Source of the DNA: Sorghum bicolor
Taxonomy: Eukaryota > Streptophyta > Magnoliopsida > Poales > Poaceae
Direction: 5' to 3'
Assembly: GCF_000003195.3 (NCBI RefSeq)
Contig: NC_012878.2
Span: 59,334,629-59,398,628 of the forward strand
Length of the DNA stretch: 64,000 nt
Shown here: in pieces, positions 33,258-44,962 of the stretch
Layout of the letters: each line of letters starts with the position of its first letter
How positions within the stretch are numbered: position 1 is the first letter of the stretch
Notes under the pieces: model-generated
The model's input: the letters and a program-made list of their open reading frames with translations, nothing else
Told to the model about the DNA's origin: nothing
Databases searched by the model: none
Translations under genes and position numbers: made by a program

Positions 33258-35674
33258 TCACTTGGCCCGATGCTTCGCCTTTGAGTGAGCCTGCAGAGCC
33301 ATCTCACTGTTGAACGTCCTGGACAGAACAACCAATAGAGACCAAGGATCAATACGTAGTTTTTTCACCAACAAATAACCAAATAGGCTCACCAAATAAA
33401 ACTGTGCCGACTTACTTGCTGCACGATTTGCAAGGGACCGACCGACCAGATCTTGGAGACCTCTCCTTTGACTTGTCATTGTTTGCAGGGGTCTTGCCCG
33501 CCCGCTTGGCTGGGTATGGAGTTGCCACATGGGTGGCGCCCTTCTTGCCACCTGCATTGCAAGAGGAACAAATTACAAATTCATAGCAAGAGTTTCATGG
33601 CAAAAAAGAATACTTGACGCCCTAGCACAAGCTACTTGAGTACACACCTGTCTTCTGGGCTGACGGTGTGGCAACCTTTACTTTCTTATCAGAAAGCAGA
33701 GTTTTCAGAGCATTTTCAGCAGCTCTCTTCTTGCCTGCCTCTGGCTGAAAAAGGCAGGAAAAACATAACATCGATATCATAGTGATATCTAATAACAACA
33801 GATTACTGAAATTAACACAGGAGTAAAATCCATAAGGGCACATTGATATCACAGTGATATGTGATAACAACAAATTACTGAAATTAACAAAGGAGTAAAA
33901 TCCATAAGTGCACCTTCTTAGGTGTTGGCGTTTCCTCCTCACCCTCACTGGTATCATCCTCATCACTTGAATCCTACAACGATGGAACTTATCAACATGG
34001 AACTACCATGACATGTAGACAAACCATTTATCCATCTTTCAACTCACATCATCGTCGCCTTCTTCAGGAGATAATCCCTCACCCTCATCAGAATCATCCG
34101 TCTCATCCACATCCGAATCATCAGTCTCATCCTCATCAGAATCATCCTCATCCTTGCTTTTCTTTCCAACAAGCCTAGAAGCAAGACTTGATTTTGAAGC
34201 TGCAGAAACTGCCTTCTCTTGACTTTTCTGCTTCTCCTTCCCTTCAGCTTTTCCTTGAGACATAAGTAAATGTGTTCATAATCCATCTCATCAAGCAAAA
34301 GCTAAAGCTAAGAAAGATGGAAACAAATTTCATGCAACAGAGATTCCTTGAGACATAAGTAAATGTGTTCATAATCCATCTCATCAAGCAAAAGCTAAAG
34401 CTAAGAAAGATGGAAACAAATTTCATGCAACAGAGATTATAGATACCGTTTTCCTTGATAACAGGAACGTTCAGCTCCTCCTCCTCCTCATCTTCAGAAT
34501 CAAGATCCATTGTGGAAGAAGGCAAAAAGAAGAAGAAGGCAAAAAGAAGGTCAAGGAAGCAAGTACTCCATACAAAAAATTGTTTTGACCACTCCTACTA
34601 AAAATAGAACAAATTCAAGCTAAAAAGGATATTCATCTTCCTCGGTTGGCTGCTCAACCTTGTAACCTGTGAGAAAGACACTGGTAGTTTTTGATGTGTG
34701 CGACAGCTCGAACTCTTTATCGAAAACCAAATCACACTGTATCTGAGGGTTCTTGTCAATAGAGAGGGTGCCAATGGCAAGCTTCTCATCATCAACTTTG
34801 ACATACATCAAGACACTGTCACTTTTCTTTGATTCCCCAAGAGCAGCCTGCCGGATTAAATCCAATTAAGTATACAAAGCAAATCCAACAGTGGAGAAAA
34901 AGAGTAAGTACACATAGCATCGAACAGTGGAGAAAAGAAGTACACATAGCAATAAGATTTACCTGGGAAAGGTGCAAGATAAAGCCATGTCCAGGCTCAC
35001 ATTTAACAGTGCTTCCAGGCTTAACCTCGAGACCTGCAAAACACGGCGCAATCTGAGATAGGTTACATTAAGAATGCAAATCTGATACTGGGTAGCAAAA
35101 GAACAAACATCCCGCAATGCGCAAAACAAATTCAGTGATGCCACGTCCTATAATAAGACCCCTAAACAAACAGAACACGTTCATGTATGATTTCAACCAT
35201 TTAATCTAGGCAATGGTAGTAGAACAAAAGAATCACAGAGCAATCTGACATAGTTTACATTGATCTGATGCTGTTTAACAAGGGTAGCAAAAGAACAATC
35301 ATCCCGCAACGCACAGACCAAATTCAGTGGCATAGTGGCATCATGTCCTATAAGATGACCCTAAACAAGCACAAACACATTCGTGTCTGACTTCAAGCAT
35401 TTAATAGGTATTGCCGCATTGCTACTGGCAGTAGAACAAAAGCATCACATCAAACATCAACTAAACATATATAATTATATAAACAAGAAAAAAGAAGAGG
35501 AGAATTTATATGTCACAGCAACGCCCTAAGATGCAGTAGTATGTTCTAGTCCCAGCGTCCTGAAACATCCGACGAAAATCAAACAACGGTATCGCAAAAC
35601 AAGACAAACAAAGCGCAGTTATCGCGGCGAATTGAGTTTGCGAGAGAGAAAGGGAGGCCACCCCAGAACTCCAT
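33258..35674 (-). CDS. HD2-type histone deacetylase (HDT family)
   Basis: Plant-specific HD2 protein: a nucleolar/nuclear nucleoplasmin-like factor associated with histone deacetylation and gene silencing. Nine exons on the - strand, in order: 35662-35674, 34963-35033, 34633-34847, 34447-34511, 34048-34253, 33914-33973, 33648-33744, 33416-33551, 33258-33318; total 307 residues. It opens with the invariant MEFWG, then the nucleoplasmin fold (VKPGST, LHLSQAALGESKK, LVFDKEFELSH) to about residue 97. Next come two or three acidic D/E/S blocks, a basic region (KKRAAENALKT) and a C-terminal C2H2 zinc finger (CKSC...HSKAKH) kept in only some family members. Intron 3 is an AT-AC U12-type intron. A tandem duplication copies the 3' splice site of intron 4. 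All exons join in phase without stops. Confidence 0.95.
34251..34436. repeat. 93-bp tandem duplication in HDT intron 4
   Basis: Two near-perfect copies starting ttccttgagacataag, at 34251 and 34344, each ending gcaacagaga. The unit includes the 3' splice site of intron 4 (tctcaag|ga on the - strand), so a duplicate acceptor lies upstream of the real one. Confidence 0.9.
34512..34632 (-). other. AT-AC U12-type intron (HDT intron 3)
   Basis: On the - strand the intron starts ATATCCTTT, the consensus U12 donor, and contains TTCCTTGAC (34550-34558), a perfect U12 branch-site match. It ends TTCCAC before AATGGATC. Joining GA|A gives the codon between EED and MDL, in phase with the conserved HD2 sequence. 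No GT-AG pair restores this frame. Two perfect 17-bp repeats (34516-34532, 34533-34549) separate the branch site from the 3' splice site. Confidence 0.88.
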
Positions 35675-35711
35675 CGGCGGCGGCGGAGTTGAAGCGACGA
35701 TGAGAATGGGA

Positions 35712-35762
35712 ACTAGGGTTTAAGCCGCCGGAAGGCTTTATTTTTTTAATTCTATATATATT
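35712..35762 (-). promoter_or_regulatory. HDT core promoter: TATA box and telo-box-like motif
   Basis: On the - strand TATATATAGA (about 35753-35762) lies about 80 bp upstream of the start codon, followed by AAACCCTAG near 35713-35721. AAACCCTA (telo-box) motifs are common near transcription starts of plant ribosome- and nucleolus-related genes; the role here is an inference. Confidence 0.5.
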
Positions 35763-36025
35763 CTTATTATCTATATAAGAGAGAATAGAGATGATAATCT
35801 AAATGGGCCAGAAGCCCACCAACACATCATTATTGGCCTTGTAACAAATCTAATCTAATACGTATAGGATAACTATATACTCCGTTCATACCCATTAATC
35901 ATTTACTTTTTCTAAAGCTCAGCATGCCACATCATCACCATTTAACAACATGATGGTCCATTCCGTTGTTTTTCCTCCAATCCTAATGCTGTTTTTACTC
36001 TCTCCATTGTTCTCCCACGCACTCA
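35763..36025. other. HDT upstream intergenic DNA
   Basis: AT-rich, no coding exon. Probably distal promoter. Confidence 0.35.
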
Positions 36026-36029
36026 CGTC

Positions 36030-36254
36030 TTGTTTAGTTCCAATTTTTTTGGCAAATATACCAATTCTGTTTGTATTTGACAAATATTATCCAATCATGG
36101 ACTAACTAGACTCAAAAGATTCGTATCGCAAATTACAGACAAACTGAATAATTAATAGTTTATTTTATTTATATTTAATATTCTATATATGTGCCATAAG
36201 ATTCGATAGGATGAGGAATTAAAAAATTTTGTAATTTTTTTTGGAACTAAACAA
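36030..36254. mobile_element. MITE of the TTGTTTAGTTCC family
   Basis: Terminal inverted repeats TTGTTTAGTTCC and GGAACTAAACAA, 225 bp, flanked by CGTC on both sides (36026-36029, 36255-36258). The AT-rich interior has the conserved atggactaactag block. Same family as 1853-2091. Confidence 0.75.
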
Positions 36255-36301
36255 CGTCCCACCACGCACTCAACTCAACGCTCACGTCCCACCAAGTGTA
36301 A

Positions 36302-37785
36302 GAGCATTTCCAAGAGATTAGCTAAATCATTTTCTAAAAGTAAATTTAGCTATTGTTGAAGGAAAAACGTTTCCAACAGACTCTGTAAATGACTATTCAA
36401 ATTTAGTAGCTCTCTATCCCACCTTATTTGCTCTCTACTTTTGGATAGCCTACCTCACTAGCCATCCTTTTAGAGCATCTCCAAGAGATTAGTTAAATTG
36501 TTTTGTAAAGCTAAATTTAGCTATTATTAGACTTAAAATGTCTCCAACCGACTATCTAAGTGCCTCTCCAAATTTACATCCTCTCCAACCCGGATTATTC
36601 GGTAGCTATAGATGGAATCACACCCTCGCTCGCCATCGCTCCTCTTCACGCGCAGGACGGCCTCTTCCCGCGTGTCCGCGACTACTAGCGCACTGTCTTC
36701 TTCCCCCATCTTTCTTGTTGGTCCCGTTCAAGCACCTGTCACCGGAATCCATGTCCGTGTCGCCATGTCCCCGTCTTGCGGCGCCTACGCTACGGGTCAG
36801 GATTGCGCCGCGGAAAAGTCCACGGTCGCCGGTCAATCGCCCGGCGAGTGCACGACTGCACGAGCGTCTGCGTCCCCATACTGCAAGGGGCACAGGGCGG
36901 TGGTGGTGCGGTACGCCATGGACGTACGGCAGGTGGCCAGGCGCCGGGCCGGGTCCGTGCCGGCTGCCGCGTTGTGTTGCGTGTCGCGTGCGTGCAGGTG
37001 GACAGTGGACTCGGGTAGTCGGCGCGCCGGCGTTGCAGTAAAAGCAACCACGGCTGCGCTGCCCGCCGCGGCACACAGCCTTTCGCGAGCCTCAGAGGCT
37101 CAGACACTGAGCACGGCGTGCACGTTGGCTAGCAACTTTGGACCGGCGGAGGAGCCGTGCCGCCGGACCCGATGGACAACAAGCTGGGCAGGCGTCTGCA
37201 TCTGCTTGAGTATTCTCCTACCGTGTGTCCGCTCGCGCGTATCTGATCAGCGCTGCTGCTACCTCGTCGGACATGGGATGCTGTCTAGCTGGGTTTAGGG
37301 TGTGCGTTGCTTCACTTGGCGTCCTGGTGGCCGGCCGCCGCCACGACGAGCAGGCTGCCATGCAATGCCCCTGAAACCGTGTAGCCAACAGGACGTTGCT
37401 ATGGCCGGCCGCCGCGCGCGCTGCAACTAGCCGGCTGGACGTGGCTACACCGGCCCCGCGAGCAGCAGGCTCCAAAATTGGCGAAGGTAGACGAACGACA
37501 AGGTCTACGTGATCCCAAATACGAGAGCTCGGATGATGTGGCAGGTTTTTTTAAATAGGGAGAGTCTCAATTTAGATACTCTGTTGGAGTAGTCTAATTT
37601 TTTTAAGTGAGATTCATTTTAGAGAATAGTTAAATCACTAAATTTGGATAATCATTTTGGCTAATCTTTTGGAGATGCTCTAGAGTCTGTTGGAGTACTC
37701 TAATATTTTTTGTAAAATCTATTTTAGAGAGTAGCTAAATCAGTAAATTTGGCTAGTGTTTTTGGCTAATCTCTTGGAGATGCTC
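36302..37785. mobile_element. PIF/Harbinger-like element with a GC-rich passenger
   Basis: Ends GAGCATTTCCAAGAGATTAG and its inverse ...CTAATCTCTTGGAGATGCTC, flanked by 3-bp TAA on both sides, as for PIF/Harbinger. Each end is doubled: a second GAGCATCTCC arm starts at 36473 and its partner ends near 37681. The AT-rich arms (to about 36600, from about 37500) enclose 880 bp of very GC-rich DNA with a 228-codon open frame (36612-37298) that I cannot assign. No transposase. It could be captured host DNA, as in Pack-type elements. Confidence 0.6.
36612..37298 (+). other. 228-codon ORF in GC-rich passenger, unassigned
   Basis: Begins MESHPRSPSLLFTRR; rich in Ala, Arg, Ser and Cys, as expected from random GC-rich DNA. 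Other frames and the other strand are also long and open, which argues against a real gene. No domain recognised. Confidence 0.2.
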
Positions 37786-38014
37786 TAATAATCCCATCAC
37801 CAAGGGATCATGCCCAAATAATTTATCGATTCCTTTCATAACATGCATGCAAGTTAATTAATTTAAATTCTCTCGTTATCTGTCCCACGTCCCACTAATG
37901 TTTACCTACATATTCCTCCGTTGATTCGCCTCCTGCCTCTCACACTCTTGCACTATATATATGTTCTATACAGTAGCCGCCATAATTTAGTGTCCTACGT
38001 TATCAAGATGACAC

Positions 38015-39032
38015 AACAACTCTAACAGTTTTGCAAATTTTATTTAACAAATGTTGTTATTTGTCAACTCCCAAAATAATATGGGGAGGGAACAAAAAGG
38101 GCATCTCCAAGTGTTTGACAATTTTGACTTGATAAATTTTTTTTGTGAACCCGTGCAGTGGCCTTGTCTCGCACGCACAGGGATCTCTTTCGCACGAGTT
38201 TCTTCGCGTCACCGTTTTGCAGCGACTTCATCTGGATGTCCCATGCGTTTGGGACACAGAGACGCTTGCATTGATCATGAGGGCTTGTGTGATCATGCGC
38301 AATATGATTGTTGAAGATGAAAGAGATGTAGACCCTAATGAGTGATTCGACTTTGATGGTGAAAATGTGCAACCTTCTCATGGCATTCCTACTCGCACAC
38401 TAGCTGAATTTATTGAAGCGCATAAAAAGATCCGAGACAAGAAAACACATTTCCAGTTGAAGGAAGACCTAATCAAGCACCTACATCATCCTGATTTATA
38501 CCCTATAGAACCAGCATCATGTTTCATACTATACAAAATAATTTTACTTATTAGTTATTGTTTTCATTCAAGTGTACTGAACAATTTTATTAAAAGCGTG
38601 TACTGAATAATTTTCTTATAAGTGTACTCGCCATTGATCAGCACGAAATCACTTCTACTCGCACAGTTGACGTGCACCACGTTGTCACCAACAGATTTTG
38701 TTGGAGGCACAGGCCACCAGTAGCACGTTGTCAGCTTTTGTTTCTGCCGACAACGAAGACCTGTTGATTCTGGAGATTACCAAAGAAGCATCAGGTTATC
38801 AGCTTTTGTCAGCTTTTGTTTCTGCGGGAAAGACGGCAGCGGGCAGGAGAGAAAAACGCGACACCGGAGGGAATGCGAAGCCTATATATCCACACGCGCA
38901 TAAATGCAAAGAAAAAAGGAAAAATTTCCAAATTGCTATAAATGTCAAACCCAATTGTCAAACTGTTGGATAGGAGATTATGAGAGTTAAAAAAAGAATG
39001 CCAAACATATTTACAAAACTGTTGGAGTTGTT
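38015..39032 (+). mobile_element. degraded DNA transposon with PIF/Harbinger transposase remnant
   Basis: Inverted ends aacaactctaacagttttg (38015) and caaaactgttggagttgtt (to 39032), with a second inner pair (gtttgacaattttgac / aattgtcaaactg). Inside, 38220-38500 reads MRACVIMRNMIVEDERD and then TLAEFIEAHKKIRDKKTH in pieces. This is the C-terminal part of plant Harbinger-type transposases (Plant_tran/DDE family). Stops and missing N-terminal part make it non-functional. Confidence 0.65.
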
Positions 39033-39496
39033 CTTAATTGATGCAACCAGTAGGAGTTTTACCATCCGATTCTTACTAGCTACAACGTGTCCTTTGGTGC
39101 TGCCAGGCCTGCGAGCTCCGCTCGGAGGCCCCAGACTACCGTGAGCTCAAAGCTCAAGACTTTAACATGGCCAAGTCAATCAGGGGATGTTGCATGCAAC
39201 CATAAATTCATCAAATGTTTAACTATACTCTTAACAAAAAATATTCCTGTGGCAACACGCAGCGAATTCAACTAGTTTGGTATTAAAATCCATGACATGT
39301 GTGGCGAGGTGGAAAAAAAGGGAAAAAAAAGAGTCACGATCAATCGGGACGAGCTGGATGAGAGAACAAAAAAAATCTACGAGGAATGCTAATTAGTAGA
39401 ATTTTAATCCTTTATACATTTTATTTCCTATCTAAGTATGGGTCATCCATGATTATTACAGTAATTCTAGAGAGCCCATGCCTTTAGCTATTTCCT

Positions 39497-40490
39497 TGTC
39501 GTTTTCGCGTGCCCACATGAGGTCCACGCCACCACCGAATGTCACCAACATTGAGAAGAGGGGGAGGGGCGGATGCCAGGTGGGGTCGGGGAGGAGAAGG
39601 AGACACCGAGGCAAGGCAACATAAAGTGAGATGAAGATGTAACACTCGGTTTACTTTTGAATCATCTAGATGCAACATTTGTAACATACATCTAAAAACA
39701 AATAAAATACCTAAGACACTTGCAGAAACACATGAAAACACAGATAACATTCAAATAGAACACTTGTATATGTGTGAAACATATATAACAACACAATTGC
39801 AATATACGTCTAGGAAAAAACAGATGAAACATTGAAAATAGAAGCTTGCAACATCGCCAACGAGCTCCACACCGGCGACCTCCACATACTCTGTGGAATT
39901 GAGCTCCACGCTGGCATCAACCTCCACAACGACAAGCTCCATTCGTCCAAGCAATAAGGTGACATTAGCTGAAAGTGCATGTTGCAAGTGTATCTTTTAG
40001 TGTTTTTTCCGACGTATGTTACAAGTGTATTGTACGGGTGTTGCAAAAGTAGACTGAGACGTTGAATATACTGCAATGGTTATAGATATAAGTTGCAAGC
40101 TTCTATTTCCAATGTTTCATTTGTTTTTTTTCCAAACCTATGTTATATAGTATGTTTAATTGGATGTTGCATATATTTCACACAAATATTACAAGTGTTT
40201 TATCTGAATGTTACGTATGTTTTTCAAGTGTTTTTTGCAAGTGTTTCAGATTCATGTTTTAAGTATTTCATCTGCCTTCAGATATATGTTGCAAATATTG
40301 CATAAATGTTTTAAAAAGTGAATTAGGTGTTGCATCTCTATATCTTCACTTTCTGTTGCCTCGCCTCAGTGTCTTCTCCTCCTCCCGACGGCAAGTGGCA
40401 TCCACTGCCTCCTCCCCCTCTTCTCGATGTTGGTGACGTTCAGGAGCGGTGCGGGACACGTGTGGGTGCACAAAACGGTGAGAAAACAAC
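39497..40490. mobile_element. large foldback element (about 1 kb palindrome)
   Basis: Left arm from ttgtcgttttcgcgtgccc through tgtcaccaacattgagaag and gcaaggcaacataaag; right arm is its inverse, ending near cacaaaacggtgag. The similarity continues inwards over (g)caacatt/tgaaacat motifs, so nearly the whole element folds on itself. Arms are diverged. Structure fits a long-TIR MULE-type element; target duplication not determined. Confidence 0.6.
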
Positions 40491-40985
40491 GTGGGAAACG
40501 GCTGTTGGCACTAGCAAGTCCGATGATTATAATCTATCTAAAACATGTTGTATTATATTTCTCTTGTTTTTTTAAATAAATAAATAAAATTAGTCCAAGA
40601 TGCATCCATCTACACGCTGTCCTTGCTCTCTCTCGCCGGAGCCACATTAACTAATTTTATTTAGTAAAATAGCTCTAAACTAATTTTTAACTATTTTACT
40701 TTAGAGCTAGCAAAGCTGTACCAAACGAACCTAAAATACAATTGATAAATAGCAATTAGTGTCGTCAGACCCATGAAAAACTATGGATGTTAAGAGCTGG
40801 GATTGGATGTGTGTTTTGGTTGCTCAGCTCAAGTTTTTTTTGGATTGTAACAGCAAGGTTTACCTTTGGCCCCTCCTGTTTCAAACTTTAGCTCCTCGGG
40901 AGAGCCTGTTAAAGTGGGAATTTATCTCACTTTACTGGGTCGTTCAGTCAGTGATGTAATCCATACATGAATCAAGTTAGAACCT
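40491..40985. other. spacer before the LINE
   Basis: AT-rich DNA with no exon. Part may be the LINE inter-ORF region, since the endonuclease frame begins at about 40986 and no ORF1 is present. Confidence 0.35.
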
Positions 40986-43900
40986 AGAAGATACTTGATT
41001 GGAATGTGAGGGGGCTTAACTCCGAAAGGAAGTGGAATTCCATAAGAGATAAGATTTTGGAAACCAACTGTGAAATCCTTTTCCTGCAAGAAACCAAAAG
41101 AGAAACTCTTGACAATGCCTATATCAGAAACTTTTGTCCCCAAGATTTTTACTCATACAATTTTTTGCCCTCCCAAGGTGCCTCTGGGGGTTGCAGTAAT
41201 TTGGAAAAGCTCTATGTTTGTAGGGCATCTAAGTTTTTCCAATGAGTATGCCATTTCAGTTTACTTCACTTCAACACTAAATAATGAAAGTTGGCTGCTA
41301 ACAGCAATAGATGCTCCCTGTACTTATGATGAAAAGAGGGCATTTATAGATTGGTTCAGAAATGTACAAATGCCACCGGATATTAACTGGATTGTTGTTA
41401 GGGATTTTAACCTGATAAGGAGACCTGAGAATAGGAATAGGGAGGGAGCAGATACTAATGAAATGTTCATGTTCAATGAAGCTATTAGTAGACTAGACCT
41501 GATTGAACTGCCATTACATGGGTCACAGTTTACTTGGACAAATAAACAGTTTGAGCCTCTCTTAGAAAGGCTGGATTGGTTTTTCACTTCAAACTCTTGG
41601 ACCCTAAAATACCCAAACACACTAGTCAAATCTTGGTGATGGAAACTTCAGATCACTGGCCATGTGTAGTCGAGATTGACACAAAAATTCCAAGGACCAG
41701 GATTCAAGATTTGAAAATCATTGGCTCTATCATGATGATTTTGCCTCGGTGGCCGTGCAAGGTGGACTTCACCACAAGAGCACCAAGACCCTGCCAACGC
41801 CCTAATTGCAATATTCAAAATTTGAGAAAAACCATCAAGTCCTGGAGTGTTAATCTTCCAAAGCTCTCACTGCTAATTGAGAAAATCAAGTTGGTCCTTC
41901 ACTTCCTGGAAGCTATTGAGGAAATTAGAGACTTATCTTTACCATAATGGAATTTCACAGGCATCATCATGGATAAGTTAATTGATACACTAAAGTTTCA
42001 GAGAACCTACTGGAAACAAAGAGGAAAGATCAGATGGGTTAGATAAGGGGATGCTGGGACAAAAATTTTCCACGCCCATGCTACAATCAGGAATAGGAAG
42101 AACCAGATCTCATCCATCAAGAACAATAATGGCACATATCTTCAAAACCATGATGATAAAGCAGCTTTACTCTGGAATCTTTTAAGGAAAGACTGGGGGT
42201 CACTGATTATAGTAGAATGCTATTTAATTTAGATGGCCTCATACAATCAGATGAAGACCTAAGCTCACTGGAAGAGGACTTCTCAAGGCAAGAAATTGAT
42301 GAGCAGACTGCCAAACAACAAGTCACCTGGACCAGATGGATTTATGAGTTTTTGAAAGCTTGCTGGCCACTTATTGTTGAGGACTTTTATAAGCTGTTCA
42401 GTATTTTCCATAACAGTGAAGTGTGTCTTAGAAGCATCAACAGTTCCTACATCACTCTAATCCCAAAAAAGATGGACCTTAGACTGTCTTTGACTATAGA
42501 CCAATTTCATTGCTAAATAGCTCTCTCAAACTATTGACGAAAGTTCTAGCAAATAGACTGTCGGGAGTCATTAAGAGATTGGTTCATCAAAATCAATATG
42601 GGTTTATCAAATCAAGAACAATACGGGACTGTCTGGCTTGGGCACAAGAATACATACATTTATGTCATAAAGCCAAAAAAGAATTGATAATCCTAAAGCT
42701 AGACTTTGAAAAGGCCTTTGATAAGTAGAGCATGAAGCAATAATTGATATCTTGAAGGCAAAAGGTTTTGGCCCTATGTGGGTCAAGTGGATTAGAACCA
42801 CTTTGGATTTGGGCACTTCTTCTGTCTTGCTCAATGGGGTCCCTGGGAAAGTCATTCACTATAGAAGAGGAGTGAGGCAAGGAGACTCTCAGTCACCTTT
42901 ACTCTTTGTACTTGCCGCTGACTTGCTACAGTCCATCTTGAACAAAGCCAAGGACTTGAGCCTGATAAAATTACCAATACCTCTCAACTGCTCTAGTGAT
43001 TTTTCGATTGTACAATATGCTGACGACACCCTGATAATTATGGAAGCCTGTAGCAGGAAATTATGGACACTAAAGGCCCTTTTGCAGAGCTTTGGGACTT
43101 CACTGGATTGAAAGTTAACTATGCCAAGTCAATGACTGTGCCAATTAACACAGAAGAGTCTAAGTTGAGGCTTTTGGCCAGCACCTTCAACTGTGAAGTT
43201 AGAAAACTACTCTTTACCTATCTGGGATTGCCCCTGAGCCTAACAAAGCCAAAAGTAATTGACTTTACACCAATAGTCAATAGATGTGAAAGGAGATTGG
43301 CTGCAACTTCTGCTTTTCTCAGCCAAGCAGGAAGGTTGGAAATCACTAATTCAGTCTTGTCTGCTCTCCCTACTTTCTGCATGAGTACTTTCTTACTTCA
43401 GCAATCAGTGATTGAACAAATAGACAAATTCAGGAAAATCTGTCTTTGGAGAGGATCAGATGTTAATAAAAAACAGAGATCGAAAATAGCTGGGGCCATG
43501 GTATGTAGATCAAAGAGGAAGGGGGATTAGGAGTCATCAACATCAAGACATAGAATGAAGCTCTCCTACTAAAGCACCTATACAAATTCTTTAACAAGGA
43601 AGACTTGCCTTGGGTGGCCCTAATCTGGGAATCATACTACAGTTTTAGTGGCCTACCTGAAATATAAAAAAAGGGTTCGTTCTGGTGGAGGGATATATTG
43701 AAATTGCTACCCAAGTTCAAGGGGTTGGCTCAAGTTAAAATAAACAGTGGAACCTCTTGTTTACTGTGGGATGATCTATGGGGAGGTGACGTCCTAGCTA
43801 ACAAATTCCTAGAGCTACTTTCTTTTGCAAGAAAAAGACAGATCACCTTCAGTCATGGACACACTCAGATTCCTCTACATAGTCTTTTCTTACTCCCACT

Positions 43901-44736
43901 ATCAGCCCAGGCACATTCACAGTTGCTGCTACTGCATGACGAGCTGGATGAAATCACATTGAATGAAGAACCAGACATCTGGTCATATATTTGGAACTCT
44001 GAAACTTTTTCAGTAAGCAAGGCATACAAGCATCTGAGTGGCTTTTGTCACCCACATCCTGCTTTTAAATGGACTTGGAAAAGCTCGTGTCAGAAAAAAC
44101 ACAAAGTGTTTTTCTAGCTAGTCTTGAAGGATAGATTCAGCACCCGGGAACTTCTAAGAAGGAAGAACATGAATTTGGAAGATTACAACTACGTGCTTTG
44201 CAGCAACTCAGTAGATGAAACTCTGATGCACCTCCTTTTACACTGCCCCTTTGCAACTCAGTGCTGGGCGTGGATAAACGTCCAAGTGGATCATGATCAG
44301 GAAGCTTTTCAAGTTTTACAGAGTTTCAGGATGCAGCTTTCAGTCCCTTTTTCATGGAGATCATAATTTTAATATGTTGGGTGATATGGAAAGCTAGAAA
44401 TGACCTAATCTTCAGGCAGATAAACCCTTTTCTAGCAAACTCCAAAGAAGATTTCAGAAGGGAAGTAGGGCTCCTTAAGTATAGAGCAAAGCATAGTATT
44501 TTAGTTAGTTTAGAGCAATGGATTGTAAATCTCTTGTAGCCCGGTTCCTTTTCCTTCAGTGGAGCCTATTCTTTTTCTCGTTCTTTGTTTCCTAAGTACG
44601 TCTAGACTTTCCTCCTCCCCTTTAGTTTTTGGTTTTTCCTTCCTCTTTTTTAGCTGTTTTTGTACTTGTTCTCGTTGAGTTGCTTTTTTAATAGATCTCA
44701 GTAGGCCTTGCCCCTCCTGCTTACTCAAAAAAAAAA
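40986..44736 (+). pseudogene. L1-type LINE ORF2, broken, 5'-truncated
   Basis: Endonuclease start (LDWNVRGLNSERKW; FLQETKRE), then reverse transcriptase in several frames: YITLIPKK, DFEKAFD, GVRQGDSQSPLLF and the intact catalytic YADD (QYADDTLIIM, about 43015). The zinc-binding C-terminal domain ends the ORF (KHKVFFW-like segment; LLLHCPFATQCW). Frameshifts and stops occur at least near 41245, 41637, 42516, 42728, 43111 and 43530. ORF1 is missing. It ends with an A11 tract at 44727-44737. A non-functional non-LTR retrotransposon. Confidence 0.85.
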
Positions 44737-44962
44737 AGAGCCAAAATGGCTTGCTCAAGCAGGCAATTTTTCCGTTACCTGCATCAGCACAACTAGATGA
44801 GGTTACACAAAGTCCGCTCGGAACCATGCAGGCCCGTGGTTTTGAGAGCCACATTCTTATTGACGTGACCACTACAGAAATTGGTAGTTGTCATGCGCCC
44901 TAAACCCTAAACTCTAGTTAGGGAATAGGGAATATGACTACCCTTATGTCTTCTCAATTCTA

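Noticed and set aside
34620..34632. HDT exon 3 reading on to EYPF and a stop
   Set aside because: This is the U12 donor region read as coding; the AT-AC splice restores the full conserved protein.
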